A stretch of DNA of 57,763 nucleotides from Flexilinea sp. (GTDB lineage Bacteria; Chloroflexota; Anaerolineae; Anaerolineales; Anaerolineaceae): contig JAPKMT010000017.1 in the NCBI GenBank assembly GCA_026645735.1, positions 1-57,763 on the forward strand, written 5' to 3'. Below, one piece after another: positions 37,056-46,257 of this stretch. The position numbers and the translations under genes are program-made. The notes under the pieces were generated by a model. It was not told the origin of the DNA, made no database searches, and worked only from the letters and a program-made list of their open reading frames with translations. Positions within the stretch are counted from its first letter, which is position 1. Every line of letters begins with the position of its first letter.

Positions 37056-37458
37056 TTGAAAAAAAAAAGATTCCGGGATACGCCAAATATCTTCCTTGGA
37101 AAATTATTTTTTAAGGAAGAATATATGCGCGTTTAATAAAAATAAATTGATTTATCCCTAGTCAGCACAATCATACCATCTTTACCTCTAATTAACAAAG
37201 GATTCAATCGTTTCTTATGAGTTTTTTCCAAAATTATGTGACAATTATCATTATTTGTTTTGTATTATTAATATTGATGTTAATAATTACTTTCAATTGC
37301 TAAAATACAAAGATTTGCCCATTTACGTTTTTTATCCAAATTTTTTAGTTTTTTTGGAAGACATACAATGTTTTTTGAGCCTGGTATAGATCGATTATGC
37401 TCCATTTGAAGTTCCTTTTTTTAGTCAATATTTATATGAATAAAATTAGTTTTCTATC

Positions 37459-37581
37459 CAGCAATTCGAATTTTGGAAATGCCTTATGAGTTAAATGAGA
37501 AAACTTGTTGTTGTGATGTTTTTGTGCGGAACGCAAAAACATCACAACAATAAATAATCCCTCTCATAATCTGAATCGCTG
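37459..37581. repeat. Dispersed hairpin repeat, copy 9
   Basis: Starts CAGCAATTCGAATTTTGG and ends ATCTGAATCGCTG. Hairpin arms 37505-37526 and 37532-37553 (TTGTTGTTGTGATGTTTTTGTG and complement) differ by one T-A/A-T type mismatch and one G-T pair. Confidence 0.8.
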
Positions 37582-37714
37582 TTAATAATTGCATTTTTTC
37601 GAATGTTATAATTTGGAGGAGGATGCTTTGACCATCGAGATTAATAATCTCACTTTGGTATTTCAATAAGTGGAATCGATCATTTTCATTATATTCGTAG
37701 AAAACAAATTGATT

Positions 37715-38407
37715 ATGGGAAACAAACAACAAGTTCGGATCAATGAAACAATATTAGGACCATACGAACGACCTGCGCTGCAGTGGCTGGCCAAACACAT
37801 GCCTGCATGGATCAACTCGGACCACCTGACAGCTCTTGGATTTTTTGGAGCTTTTTGTGTTTTTGCCGGATTCGGTTTGACAACCTTTCATCCTGCTTTT
37901 GCCTGGCTGGCATGCACCGGTTTCATCATCAATTGGTTTGGTGACAGTCTGGATGGAACACTGGCCCGTTACCGTAAGATTGAAAGGCCAAATTATGGCT
38001 TTTTCGTCGACCACATCATCGATTCTCTCAGCATTTTTTTTATCTACGCAGGTTTAGGCTTATCACCCTATGTTTCCTTAGAAATTGCACTTCTTGGTGT
38101 TATCGGCTATTTATTGATGTCAATTTACACCTATCTGATGACATACATTGATGGAGTGTTTCAGATCTCCTATGGGAAAATTGGTCCTACTGAAATTCGT
38201 GTGTTTGGAATTTTGATTTGTATTTTTATTTTCATAATCGGGATTTTTCATACTGATATGAGACTGCCATTCTATAAATCGCTTACATATTTCGACATCT
38301 CAATAATGCTGCTGTCAGTTATATTTTTTGTCACGTTTGTGTGTTCTTCACTCAAATCCGCCCGTATTCTTGAAAAAAAGGATTCAGAAAAACTAAAAAA
38401 GAAATAG
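37715..38407 (+). CDS. CDP-alcohol phosphatidyltransferase
   Basis: About 230 residues from the ATG at 37715; a longer in-frame GTG start at 37670 would add a hydrophobic stub. The catalytic motif DGTLARYRKIERPNYGFFVD and then HIID fits DGxxARx(8-9)GxxxDxxxD. Six membrane helices. Enzymes of this family transfer an alcohol such as inositol phosphate, glycerol phosphate or serine to a CDP-linked lipid; the acceptor is not evident. It is convergent with a PlsY-type gene only 9 bases away. Confidence 0.85.
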   Translation: MGNKQQVRINETILGPYERPALQWLAKHMPAWINSDHLTALGFFGAFCVFAGFGLTTFHPAFAWLACTGFIINWFGDSLDGTLARYRKIERPNYGFFVDHIIDSLSIFFIYAGLGLSPYVSLEIALLGVIGYLLMSIYTYLMTYIDGVFQISYGKIGPTEIRVFGILICIFIFIIGIFHTDMRLPFYKSLTYFDISIMLLSVIFFVTFVCSSLKSARILEKKDSEKLKKK

Positions 38408-38416
38408 CTAAGTTGA

Positions 38417-39112
38417 TCAATCACCCGTATCCGAAGAAGTAGGTCCCTTTTGATCATCCGGAGTCCTGTGAATCCATGCCTGATGATCTCTGATGTCCCG
38501 ATCAAATAGGAATCGTAACAATAGCACATTTATTTTTTGTTCAGTTGTGAGTGGAAGAGGACGGCGATTTGCTTCCAATCGTTTCGCAATGGTGATCAAT
38601 AAAAAAAGTCCTGTTGCGAAATGGATCGATACCGGTCCATGAAGCAGCTTCACCGCAATTGGCAGCGTAATTAACCCAAGGAACGCCATGACAGGTGGTT
38701 CAAACAATCTTCCGAGAAGTAAAAAACATAACAACCAAACAACACCGGGAGGAAAAAGAACCAGCAATGTCCCGATCATGGGGCTTAATCCTCGGCCCCC
38801 ATGAAATCGCAGAAAAATCGGCCAATTATGCCCAGCAATGACACAAACACCGGCTAAAAGGGCAATATTCTCTCCCAGGTTATTATGGATTGCCAGCCAG
38901 ACCGGGACAGATGCTTTGAAAACATCAAACAAAGCAACCGGAATCACAGCCCAATGCCCAACATGTTCCCATACCATGGAAGAACTGACCGTTCCACTGC
39001 CATATTGCCTCAGATCGATTTTCTTGAGTATTTTTCCAATCGTGTAAGCAAAAGGAATCGACCCAAGCAGATAACTGGAAATCATCATAACAATTATGAA
39101 TGGTATTTTCAA
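38417..39112 (-). CDS. plsY: PlsY-like acyl-phosphate glycerol-3-phosphate acyltransferase
   Basis: About 231 residues. The TTG at 39112 is the best start: AGGAGGT lies 5 bases before it, while the ATG at 39133 and the TTG at 39151 lack such a site. Multi-pass protein with SYLLGSIPFAYTIGK, YGSGTVSSSMVW in the place of the usual GSGNxGATN motif, and GHNWPIFLRFHGGRGLSP matching GHxFPxFLxFKGGKGVAT. The altered first motif suggests a divergent paralogue, so its substrate could differ from that of standard PlsY. Confidence 0.8.
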   Translation of the reverse strand: MKIPFIIVMMISSYLLGSIPFAYTIGKILKKIDLRQYGSGTVSSSMVWEHVGHWAVIPVALFDVFKASVPVWLAIHNNLGENIALLAGVCVIAGHNWPIFLRFHGGRGLSPMIGTLLVLFPPGVVWLLCFLLLGRLFEPPVMAFLGLITLPIAVKLLHGPVSIHFATGLFLLITIAKRLEANRRPLPLTTEQKINVLLLRFLFDRDIRDHQAWIHRTPDDQKGPTSSDTGD

Positions 39113-39211
39113 ATGTACCTCCTGACTGAGCATGAGTTTGAATGGATTCAATGAAATACCAGCATGAATTAAGTATCATTATAGCGCTCAGAAGATGAAA
39201 ATCTACAGATA

Positions 39212-39337
39212 CAGCGATTCTGAATGTGTGGTGGATTTTTTGTTTTTGTGATGCTTCTACGCTTCGTGTAGAAGCATCACAATAACAAGTTTTTCTCTCT
39301 TAATGCAAAAAGCAAGTCAATATTTCGAATTCCTGCT
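39212..39337. repeat. Dispersed hairpin repeat, copy 10
   Basis: Starts CAGCGATTCTGAATG and ends TATTTCGAATTCCTGC. Hairpin arms 39240-39261 and 39266-39288: TTGTTTTTGTGATGCTTCTACG pairs with TGTAGAAGCATCACAATAACAA, with one mismatch and one G-T pair, and a CTTCG turn. The GCTTCTAC/GTAGAAGC part is changed on both arms compared with GTTTTTGC/GCAAAAAC. Confidence 0.8.
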
Positions 39338-39455
39338 ACAGAAAACGATAAAATGATGTTTTTTTTATTTATTTTTTATAATTCTAATTATCGCAATAGC
39401 TTTCTAAAGAAAATGAGCCATACCAACTAATGAGGTTTTTTTGAATGTCAGGTAT

Positions 39456-40394
39456 TTATAAGGAGCTTATTTTTTGATTGCGATATTTCGTGCAACGATG
39501 AATGTAGTCTCGATATGATACTAAAGAAAACTCGCTCTCAATATCCTTGATCGTGCAATCGGATCGATGATTGGTTAGCATGAACAAGTGTTCTTCCGTA
39601 AAAGTTTTTACCGAAATATCTTTGCCATATTCCGATTGGATTTTAATGATCTTGTCCATTTGCATATCGGTATGATAAATTTCACGATCTAAATTCAACT
39701 CGCAAAATGCCAATCTGCTCCAACGTGAAGAGGCTGCCATAATTTCTCCGGTTACATCAACCACTCTGGCATGATAGGGATACACCGATGAAACGATTGG
39801 ATATCCATAGGTTTGCGCATAATTAATGAGAGGGTAACCACCCTCATACGCTGAGATCCAGCATCCTAAATCAATTTCCGAATCACAGAAGGACTGCCAG
39901 ATATTTCGCCAGTTCAGATCAAAACAAATTGCTATACCAATTCTTCCAAAATCCAGATCAAAGACAGGAAGCAGGTTTCCTGGCAGGATCCCGGCATCAA
40001 TTTCAGATTCAACCGGATAATTTTTTGAATATTTTCCTGCAAATTTTCCCATCCGGTTAAAGACTAATGCATCATTGGATAGAAATTTATCATTTTTAAT
40101 CAATAAACCGGCCACCAGATTAAAATTTCCTTCTGCCGCTTTCTGGCTCAAAAATTCAACAGTTTTTCCGTGAATCGTTTCCGCATCCGTTTGACAAGTT
40201 TCCAAAGATTTCCCGGCAGTCTTAAACGTCTCAGGTAATAAGACAATGTCCGGATGATAGCCCGCGGCAGCGTCCAGAATTAAGGATGCCAATTCCAGAT
40301 TTTCCTCACAAGAAGGTTTACGAATATTATAAGGAGGACTAGTGTTCTCCAACGTAGCAAAGGAAGAAGTCACAATTCTGATTAGTCGTGCCAT
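39456..40394 (-). CDS. Nitrilase-superfamily carbon-nitrogen hydrolase
   Basis: About 312 residues if it starts at 40394 (MARLIRIVTSSF); ATGs at 40409 and 40460 are in frame, but none has a ribosome site and 40460 falls in a hairpin. The catalytic triad is visible: Glu in LLPETFK, Lys in AGKYSKNYPVE, Cys in GIAICFDLNWRNIW. Members are amidases, carbamoylases or nitrilases of the cytoplasm. It is last in a sugar-importer operon, so the imported compound or its product may carry an amide or carbamoyl group (inference). Confidence 0.85.
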   Translation of the reverse strand: MARLIRIVTSSFATLENTSPPYNIRKPSCEENLELASLILDAAAGYHPDIVLLPETFKTAGKSLETCQTDAETIHGKTVEFLSQKAAEGNFNLVAGLLIKNDKFLSNDALVFNRMGKFAGKYSKNYPVESEIDAGILPGNLLPVFDLDFGRIGIAICFDLNWRNIWQSFCDSEIDLGCWISAYEGGYPLINYAQTYGYPIVSSVYPYHARVVDVTGEIMAASSRWSRLAFCELNLDREIYHTDMQMDKIIKIQSEYGKDISVKTFTEEHLFMLTNHRSDCTIKDIESEFSLVSYRDYIHRCTKYRNQKISSL

Positions 40395-40421
40395 AGGATC
40401 AGCTTTCATGGTGTTTTGTTG

Positions 40422-40458
40422 AGAAAGAGGGCGGCAGAATACTCTGCTGTCCTCTTTC
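40422..40458 (-). terminator. Intra-operon hairpin after the binding-protein gene
   Basis: GAAAGAGG-cggcaga and tctgctg-CCTCTTTC form a long stem with a 4-base loop, 39 bases past the binding-protein stop and before the nitrilase gene. It may limit read-through or protect the abundant binding-protein mRNA. Confidence 0.65.
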
Positions 40459-40496
40459 ATTTTAGATATTAATTATTAAGAGATTTTTAATCTTTT

Positions 40497-41444
40497 TTAC
40501 CAGCACATATCGCTCCATTCATCGATGTTATCGATTGTAATCGGTGCTGTCGGAGCCAGGATTTCCTCAGAAATCAGACGGCCTTGATTAATATCATAAG
40601 CAGCACGAACCGCATATACTCCTACCAGATAGCTCATCTGGAGAGCGGTACCGGCCATGTCACCATTTTTAATCGCTTCGCAGGCATCCACGTTGCCATT
40701 CGTCCCATAGACAGCAATTTCACCTTCATACCCGGCTGCTTTAATAGCTTCAATGACTCCGATTGCCATCGGATCATCGACAGCATACACCATGTCAATC
40801 CCGGTGGGGAATCGTGTTAGAAGATCAGTCATAAGGGTCAAGGCCTTGTCCTTGCTCCAGCCAGCCGGTTGATCAGAAATGATCTCATAAGGAGCATTTG
40901 CTTCTGCCCAAGCCATTTCAGCACCAGCTACACGGTTGACATAATCAGTTTGGCCTGGATTTCCGCCAATGATGACAACTTTAGCTTCTTTGTCGCCAAA
41001 TTTCTCAACCATCATCTTACCAACTGCATAGCCTTGATCAATGCTTTGCGAGCCCACAAATGCATAAGTAAATTCCTTTCCTTCCGGGGCGACATCTGCA
41101 TTTTGTGTCAGGACCGGGATGCCGGCTTCAAAAGCCTTCTTGATCGGAGCAACAGCGGCTGTCGGATCTACACAATTGACAACAATGACATCCGCCTGAC
41201 GGGCAATACAGTCCTCTATCATGGAAGCCTGTTTTTGCGGATCAGCAGCTGGATCAAAATAGGTCACATTTGCACCAAAAATCGCAGCTTCATCGTTCAT
41301 TCCCTGGACAATTGCTGTAATCGATGGATGATCTGCGCTGTTATGAACAACACAAATATCAAACGTGCCTTCTTCAGCACTGACAGGCATTACCAATGCC
41401 ATAAATGCCAAGCAAAACAATAAAAACAACAAATTTTTCTTCAT
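40497..41444 (-). CDS. Sugar-type ABC importer, periplasmic-binding-protein-like component
   Basis: 315 residues; AAGGAGATG precedes the ATG. Signal peptide MKKNLLFLLFCLAFMALV...PVSA with a normal signal peptidase I site (no lipobox cysteine after it). The mature part is a type 1 fold as in RbsB: DICVVHNSADHPSITAIVQGMND, VIVVNCVDPTAAVAPIKKA, and YAVDDPMAIGVIEAIKAAGY, given in pieces. It binds a sugar, polyol or related ligand and works with the two permeases and ATPase encoded upstream. Confidence 0.92.
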   Translation of the reverse strand: MKKNLLFLLFCLAFMALVMPVSAEEGTFDICVVHNSADHPSITAIVQGMNDEAAIFGANVTYFDPAADPQKQASMIEDCIARQADVIVVNCVDPTAAVAPIKKAFEAGIPVLTQNADVAPEGKEFTYAFVGSQSIDQGYAVGKMMVEKFGDKEAKVVIIGGNPGQTDYVNRVAGAEMAWAEANAPYEIISDQPAGWSKDKALTLMTDLLTRFPTGIDMVYAVDDPMAIGVIEAIKAAGYEGEIAVYGTNGNVDACEAIKNGDMAGTALQMSYLVGVYAVRAAYDINQGRLISEEILAPTAPITIDNIDEWSDMCW

Positions 41445-41485
41445 CTTTCATCTCCTTTTTTTTATTCTATTTCTTCGTTTTTTCT

Positions 41486-42460
41486 TTAATCTCGTTTCCC
41501 ATAAGCCTGCAGCTGCAGGTTTTCTCTGATTCTTGTTGCGGTAACGGCATCCACGGCCACAACAATAATCAGAATTAACGCACGAATTCCAATTTGATAA
41601 TATGTGAAAACACCAATCAAATTCATTCCATTGATTAAGATACCCAATGATGCTACACCGATAACAGTACCAAAAACCTTTCCTCTGCCACCTGCCATAC
41701 TGGCACCACCCATGATTGCGGCAGCAATCGCCCAATTCGTCGAATCAAGTCCCAACTGTGTTGTGGAACTGTTCAGCCGGGAAGCCAGTAGTACACCGGA
41801 TAATGCTGCAAGAAAACCGCTGATCATAAAGGCGAATACTTTGTTTTTTTCCACATCGATACCAGCTATATAAGCTGATTCCGGATTTCCGCCAATTGCA
41901 TATAGATTACGTCCGAATTTCGTATACTTCAGCACAATATATAGTATCAAAGCAACGATCAACACTACAATAATGGGCGTAGGAACCACACCGATAGAAC
42001 CATCTCCCCAAAATGTAAAAGACTCATCTTTACCAGCTATGGATAATTGCTTCGTGTAAGTCAACATGATTCCTTTTACGAGTGTCATCGTACCCAGCGT
42101 TGTTATGAAGGGGACCACTTTGCCTTTGGTAATCAGAATTCCATTCAAAAAACCAATCAAAATACCGAAAAGCAGCGCAATTAAGACCGCAAAATATGTC
42201 CCTGTCGGCTGTATACCCATCGTTAATGCTGCGGACATGGAAAGCACAGAGCCAATCGAAAGATCGATTCCGCCAACAATTAGAACAGTCGTCAAAGCCA
42301 GCGCTAACGGAATATCAAAAGATATTTGACGTGCGATATTATGGAGATTGATGCCGTTCAAAAAAAGATCTCCTTTGAAAATTCCAAATACAATGAACAA
42401 AGAAAGAAATAAAATAATTATATTTTGTTGAAGGATGAAATGAAATATCTTCCGAATCAT
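41486..42460 (-). CDS. RbsC-type ABC permease, second copy
   Basis: About 324 residues from the ATG at 42460, which overlaps the preceding stop as ATGA. Membrane protein of the ribose/branched-chain type with VLIVGGIDLSIGSVLSMSAAL, PFITTLGTMTLVKGI, YAIGGNPESAYIAGI and AAIMGGASMAGGRGKVFGTVIG. It probably pairs with the other permease (42457-43458) as a heterodimer. Confidence 0.92.
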   Translation of the reverse strand: MIRKIFHFILQQNIIILFLSLFIVFGIFKGDLFLNGINLHNIARQISFDIPLALALTTVLIVGGIDLSIGSVLSMSAALTMGIQPTGTYFAVLIALLFGILIGFLNGILITKGKVVPFITTLGTMTLVKGIMLTYTKQLSIAGKDESFTFWGDGSIGVVPTPIIVVLIVALILYIVLKYTKFGRNLYAIGGNPESAYIAGIDVEKNKVFAFMISGFLAALSGVLLASRLNSSTTQLGLDSTNWAIAAAIMGGASMAGGRGKVFGTVIGVASLGILINGMNLIGVFTYYQIGIRALILIIVVAVDAVTATRIRENLQLQAYGKRD

Positions 42461-43458
42461 GATGACCTGCGTTTTTTCTCTAAAATACCGTCCGCACATA
42501 CCACCGTCAGAAAAACAACTCCTTTAGCAATCTGTTGTGCTTCATATTGAATATTCAATAAGATCAATAAATTACTGATTACCCCCAGAATCAGAATTCC
42601 AATGATAGTCCGGATTGTTCCACCTTTTCCTCCAAATAGACTGGTACCCCCGAGGACTGAAACGATCAGTGAATCAAATTCCAATCCGACACCTGCATTG
42701 GCTACTGTCGAACCGGTACGAGCTGTCATGACCAAGCCAGCCAGACCCGCACAAAATCCACAGAACAAATAAACGCCAAATTTTAGTCGATTAACCTGAA
42801 TACCTGAATATTTTGCCGCTTTTGGATTGTGTCCGATAATATATAAAGATCGGCCAAAAATAGTTCGGCGCAAAATAATTTGGACAAAAATTGCCATGGT
42901 TAAAAAGATGATGACAGAATAATGAATCGTCCCGTAAAATTTTCCACGTCCCAATATTAAAAAGGCATCAATCTGTGCGTACCAGGTTTTTGATTGTGTC
43001 AGAATTAGATTGATGGAATAAACAAGTGCACTGGTCCCCAAAGTTACTAAAAAAGCATTTGCATTGGTTCGAATAATGATCAATCCGTTCAGAAATCCGA
43101 TAATGACTCCGGCAGCCAGGCCGCCGGCAACGGAAGTAATCAGGTTTGCTCCGTTGATTTGAAGCATCACTGTCGTGATACCGGATAAACCGACAATGTA
43201 AGCGACTGACATATCAAAATTGCCAGTAATCAACAACACAGTTTGACCGACAGCAATGATTCCTAAGACAGATACACTCCAGAGGATATTCACAAAATTT
43301 CTTGAAGTAAAAAAGACGGGCGATATGAAAGCACCCAGCGAAATCAGAAATACCAGAATGATGATGGAAGGGTAATTGATAATAAACTTCCCCACGGTTT
43401 GCAGCATTTGTTTGCGTATCATCCCAGGTTTTTTATTAAGTAGGTCATTATTTAACAT
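42457..43458 (-). CDS. RbsC-type ABC permease, first copy
   Basis: 333 residues; its start overlaps the stop of the ATPase gene by several bases, so translation is coupled. Features: LLITGNFDMSVAYIVGLSG, AFLVTLGTSALVYSI, YIIGHNPKAAKYSGI and LIVSVLGGTSLFGGKGGT. Related to but clearly different from the second permease. Import systems of this family with two unlike permeases are known. Confidence 0.92.
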   Translation of the reverse strand: MLNNDLLNKKPGMIRKQMLQTVGKFIINYPSIIILVFLISLGAFISPVFFTSRNFVNILWSVSVLGIIAVGQTVLLITGNFDMSVAYIVGLSGITTVMLQINGANLITSVAGGLAAGVIIGFLNGLIIIRTNANAFLVTLGTSALVYSINLILTQSKTWYAQIDAFLILGRGKFYGTIHYSVIIFLTMAIFVQIILRRTIFGRSLYIIGHNPKAAKYSGIQVNRLKFGVYLFCGFCAGLAGLVMTARTGSTVANAGVGLEFDSLIVSVLGGTSLFGGKGGTIRTIIGILILGVISNLLILLNIQYEAQQIAKGVVFLTVVCADGILEKKRRSS

Positions 43459-44981
43459 ACCACCACGTCTTTCTGCAGCGGTCTTATTTTTTGACCAGTC
43501 GCAAAAGAAACAATCACTTCCTCACTGAAATCTTTTCTATAGACAATTTCACAAATCCGTCCCTGATACATCACAGCCACTCGGTCACTCATCGTGAGAA
43601 TCTCAGGCAATTCGGATGATATCATCAGTATAGCCATCCCTTTACAAGCTAATTGATCCAACAGTTCATGGATTTCCGATTTTGCTCCAACATCAATTCC
43701 ACGGGTAGGCTCATCAATGATTAACACTTTGGGGTTGGTCGCCAGCCATTTTGCAATGACAATTCTTTGCTGGTTTCCGCCGCTTAAAAATTGAGCCTCC
43801 TGATCGGGTGAGGGAGTCTTAATAGCCAATTGCCGGATATATTCAGATGCAAACTTTCTTTCCTTTTTTTCATCCACAAAGCCAAATTTCAGGAATTTTT
43901 TCAATACTGTTACAGAAATGTTTTTCATCACAGATTGTTTCAGTACAAGGCCAATTTCTTTGCGATCTTCTGGAATCAGTGCGATACCATTTTGTATGCT
44001 TTCAGAGGGATGGTGCACATTAATTTTTTCACCATTCAACAGAATTTCACCTTTTTGGTAAGGCAAATCGCCAAAAATAGCTCTTGCCAACTCAGTTCTC
44101 CCTGAGCCAACCAGCCCGGAAAGACCGAGAATTTCACCTTTGTGTAATACCAGATCGATATCGTTTAGGATTCCTTTTACACTCAGTCCTTTGATTTCGA
44201 GTACCGGATCTCCAACGTAACATCGTTTTCGATGAAACATATCCTTCAATTCACGACCAACCATCATTCGAATAATATCTTCAGTTGTCACATTTTCAAT
44301 TTTTTCATTGCCGGTTACCTGGCCATCTCTCATCACCGTTAAAGTGGTACAAATTCGGAAAATTTCTTCCAAACGATGAGAGATATATATAATTCCAATT
44401 TTTTTCTCACGCAGCTTCCGGATAACGGTAAATAAATTTTCAGCTTCTTTTTGAGTTAAGGAGGATGTCGGCTCATCAAAAACAATGATTTTGGCATCAA
44501 GAGAAACGGCCTGGGCAATCGCTACCATTTGTTTCTCGGCGATCGAAACCATTCCTAAAGGCATTCCCGGATTAATCGAAATACCCATTTGATCGAGCCA
44601 AAACGAAGCATCAACCTCCATTTTTTTATAATCGATCAGGCCAAATCGGTTGGTTGGCTGCCTGTCTAAAAAAATATTTTCTGCAACAGATAGATAAGGC
44701 TCCAGGTTAACTTCCTGATGCACAGGCGCAATTCCCATTTTTCGCGCATCAGAAGGATGATCAATCACTGTCTTTTTCCCGTTCAGAAAAATCTCGCCCT
44801 CAGTAGGCTGATAAACACCGGAGAGAATTTTGATCAATGTGGATTTGCCGGCACCATTTTCACCGACCAAAGCTCTTACTTCGCCTTCCTCCAACTGAAA
44901 ATCTACCTGATAAAGGGCACGCACACCAGGGAAAACTTTTGTGATTCCTTTCATCCATAACAACGGACTTGATTCTGACAT
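43452..44981 (-). CDS. RbsA-type tandem ABC ATPase for sugar import
   Basis: 509 residues with two ATPase domains. Domain 1: GENGAGKSTLIKIL, VHQEVNLEPYLSV, IAEKQMVAIAQAVS, IIVFDEPTSSLT. Domain 2 (about 255-495): GLVGSGRTELARAIFG, a degenerate Walker A normal for this family, LSGGNQQRIVIAKWL and LIIDEPTRGIDVGAK. It powers uptake through the two permeases. A CAGGTC element before the ATG serves as a weak ribosome site. Confidence 0.94.
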   Translation of the reverse strand: MSESSPLLWMKGITKVFPGVRALYQVDFQLEEGEVRALVGENGAGKSTLIKILSGVYQPTEGEIFLNGKKTVIDHPSDARKMGIAPVHQEVNLEPYLSVAENIFLDRQPTNRFGLIDYKKMEVDASFWLDQMGISINPGMPLGMVSIAEKQMVAIAQAVSLDAKIIVFDEPTSSLTQKEAENLFTVIRKLREKKIGIIYISHRLEEIFRICTTLTVMRDGQVTGNEKIENVTTEDIIRMMVGRELKDMFHRKRCYVGDPVLEIKGLSVKGILNDIDLVLHKGEILGLSGLVGSGRTELARAIFGDLPYQKGEILLNGEKINVHHPSESIQNGIALIPEDRKEIGLVLKQSVMKNISVTVLKKFLKFGFVDEKKERKFASEYIRQLAIKTPSPDQEAQFLSGGNQQRIVIAKWLATNPKVLIIDEPTRGIDVGAKSEIHELLDQLACKGMAILMISSELPEILTMSDRVAVMYQGRICEIVYRKDFSEEVIVSFATGQKIRPLQKDVVVC

Positions 44982-45085
44982 AAAAATGACCTGTTTAATT
45001 CTTTCCGAAAAATAACTGAATGAATTGTCTTGTTTTTTTTATTGATAAAGTTGAAAAAACCTTCAGGTTTAATAGCAATAAATCG

Positions 45086-46225
45086 TCACCTTCTTGAATA
45101 CGGTAAAAAAGAATATCTGCCGTCAAAAGAATCATCTTGTTCGACTGGAAGTGGAAAACTGACCGGTTTTCCATCTCTTTGTGATCGATATACAGCAGTA
45201 AACAATTCAACCGCTTTCCTGCCTTCATAACCATTAATCGGCGGTTCGGTATCCTGAAGAATCGAATCCAGGAAATCCTGAATCTGTAAATGATGATAAT
45301 AATTCATCGGATCGATGGATTTAGCCATCTCCCGATCTTGATTCTGCCAAATTTCCAAATTCGCTTCCTCACCGGGAATTGTCCAAATATCATTAAAAGA
45401 CGGATCGACCACTGAAGATATTCCGGATATATAAGGTGTCCCACCTTCCACTTGAACGCCAACGGATGCACTGCTTTCACCGTGTATATGGATTTTCCCA
45501 TAGAATCCTGGTTTCTGAGAATTAGACACCAGAAATTGACCAATTGCGCCATTTTTGAAACGAATCACAGCAACTGCGGTATCCTCTACTTCAACTGAAG
45601 GATGATTGAAATTGTCCCAATAACCAAACACTTCAGCAATCGGGCCCATCATCCATTGCAGTAAATCAAGTTGATGTACGGTTTGATTGACCATGACACC
45701 ACCGCCCTCAGTTATCCATTTTCCACGCCATGGATCCAATAAATAATATTCTGGGCTTCGCCAACCTAATACAGTCATCGTACCGATGACAGGTCTGCCA
45801 ATTTTCCCGGATTGGATTGCATTTGCCATTCGAGCTACAGCCGGATAATATCTGCGTTGGCTGATAACGCTCAGTTTTACACCTGCTTTTTCACAGGCAT
45901 GGATTGCCATATCGCATTCCTGTAAAGTGACCGCCAGGGGTTTTTCACATAAAACATGAGCACCAGCTTTCGAAGCCTGACAGATAAGTTCCGCATGTAA
46001 TGGATGAGGAGTACAGATGGAGACCGCCTGTATATCGTTCTCTTCGATCATTTTAGTAATATCGGTATAAGCCGGAATATCATAAGCTTTGCTGAATGCT
46101 TTTGTTTTCTCCAGATTGGAACCACAGACCGCTGAAAATTGTGAATTTTCCAAAGTTTTATATGCCAACGCGTGTGTTGCGCCTACTTTTCCGCATCCGA
46201 TCAGTGCTGTCCTAATTTTTTCCAT
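45086..46225 (-). CDS. Gfo/Idh/MocA-family NAD(P)-dependent oxidoreductase
   Basis: About 379 residues; ATG 46225 has GGAA 9 bases upstream, while 46234 touches that site. Rossmann motif ALIGCGKVGATHALAY, the catalytic lysine in LCEKPLAVT, and the C-terminal beta-sheet domain with WITEGGGVMVNQTVHQLDLLQW given in part. Family members oxidise sugars or inositols, or act on sugar-amine derivatives. Placement at the head of the importer operon suggests it acts on the imported compound. Confidence 0.9.
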   Translation of the reverse strand: MEKIRTALIGCGKVGATHALAYKTLENSQFSAVCGSNLEKTKAFSKAYDIPAYTDITKMIEENDIQAVSICTPHPLHAELICQASKAGAHVLCEKPLAVTLQECDMAIHACEKAGVKLSVISQRRYYPAVARMANAIQSGKIGRPVIGTMTVLGWRSPEYYLLDPWRGKWITEGGGVMVNQTVHQLDLLQWMMGPIAEVFGYWDNFNHPSVEVEDTAVAVIRFKNGAIGQFLVSNSQKPGFYGKIHIHGESSASVGVQVEGGTPYISGISSVVDPSFNDIWTIPGEEANLEIWQNQDREMAKSIDPMNYYHHLQIQDFLDSILQDTEPPINGYEGRKAVELFTAVYRSQRDGKPVSFPLPVEQDDSFDGRYSFLPYSRR

Positions 46226-46257
46226 GTGTTTCATTTCCAGTCATCAAGCGACAAATG

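Noticed and set aside
43452..44981. Second ATPase domain of the importer as a damaged gene because Walker A reads GLVGSGRTEL
   Set aside because: This change is usual in RbsA-type proteins, so it is not a sign of decay.
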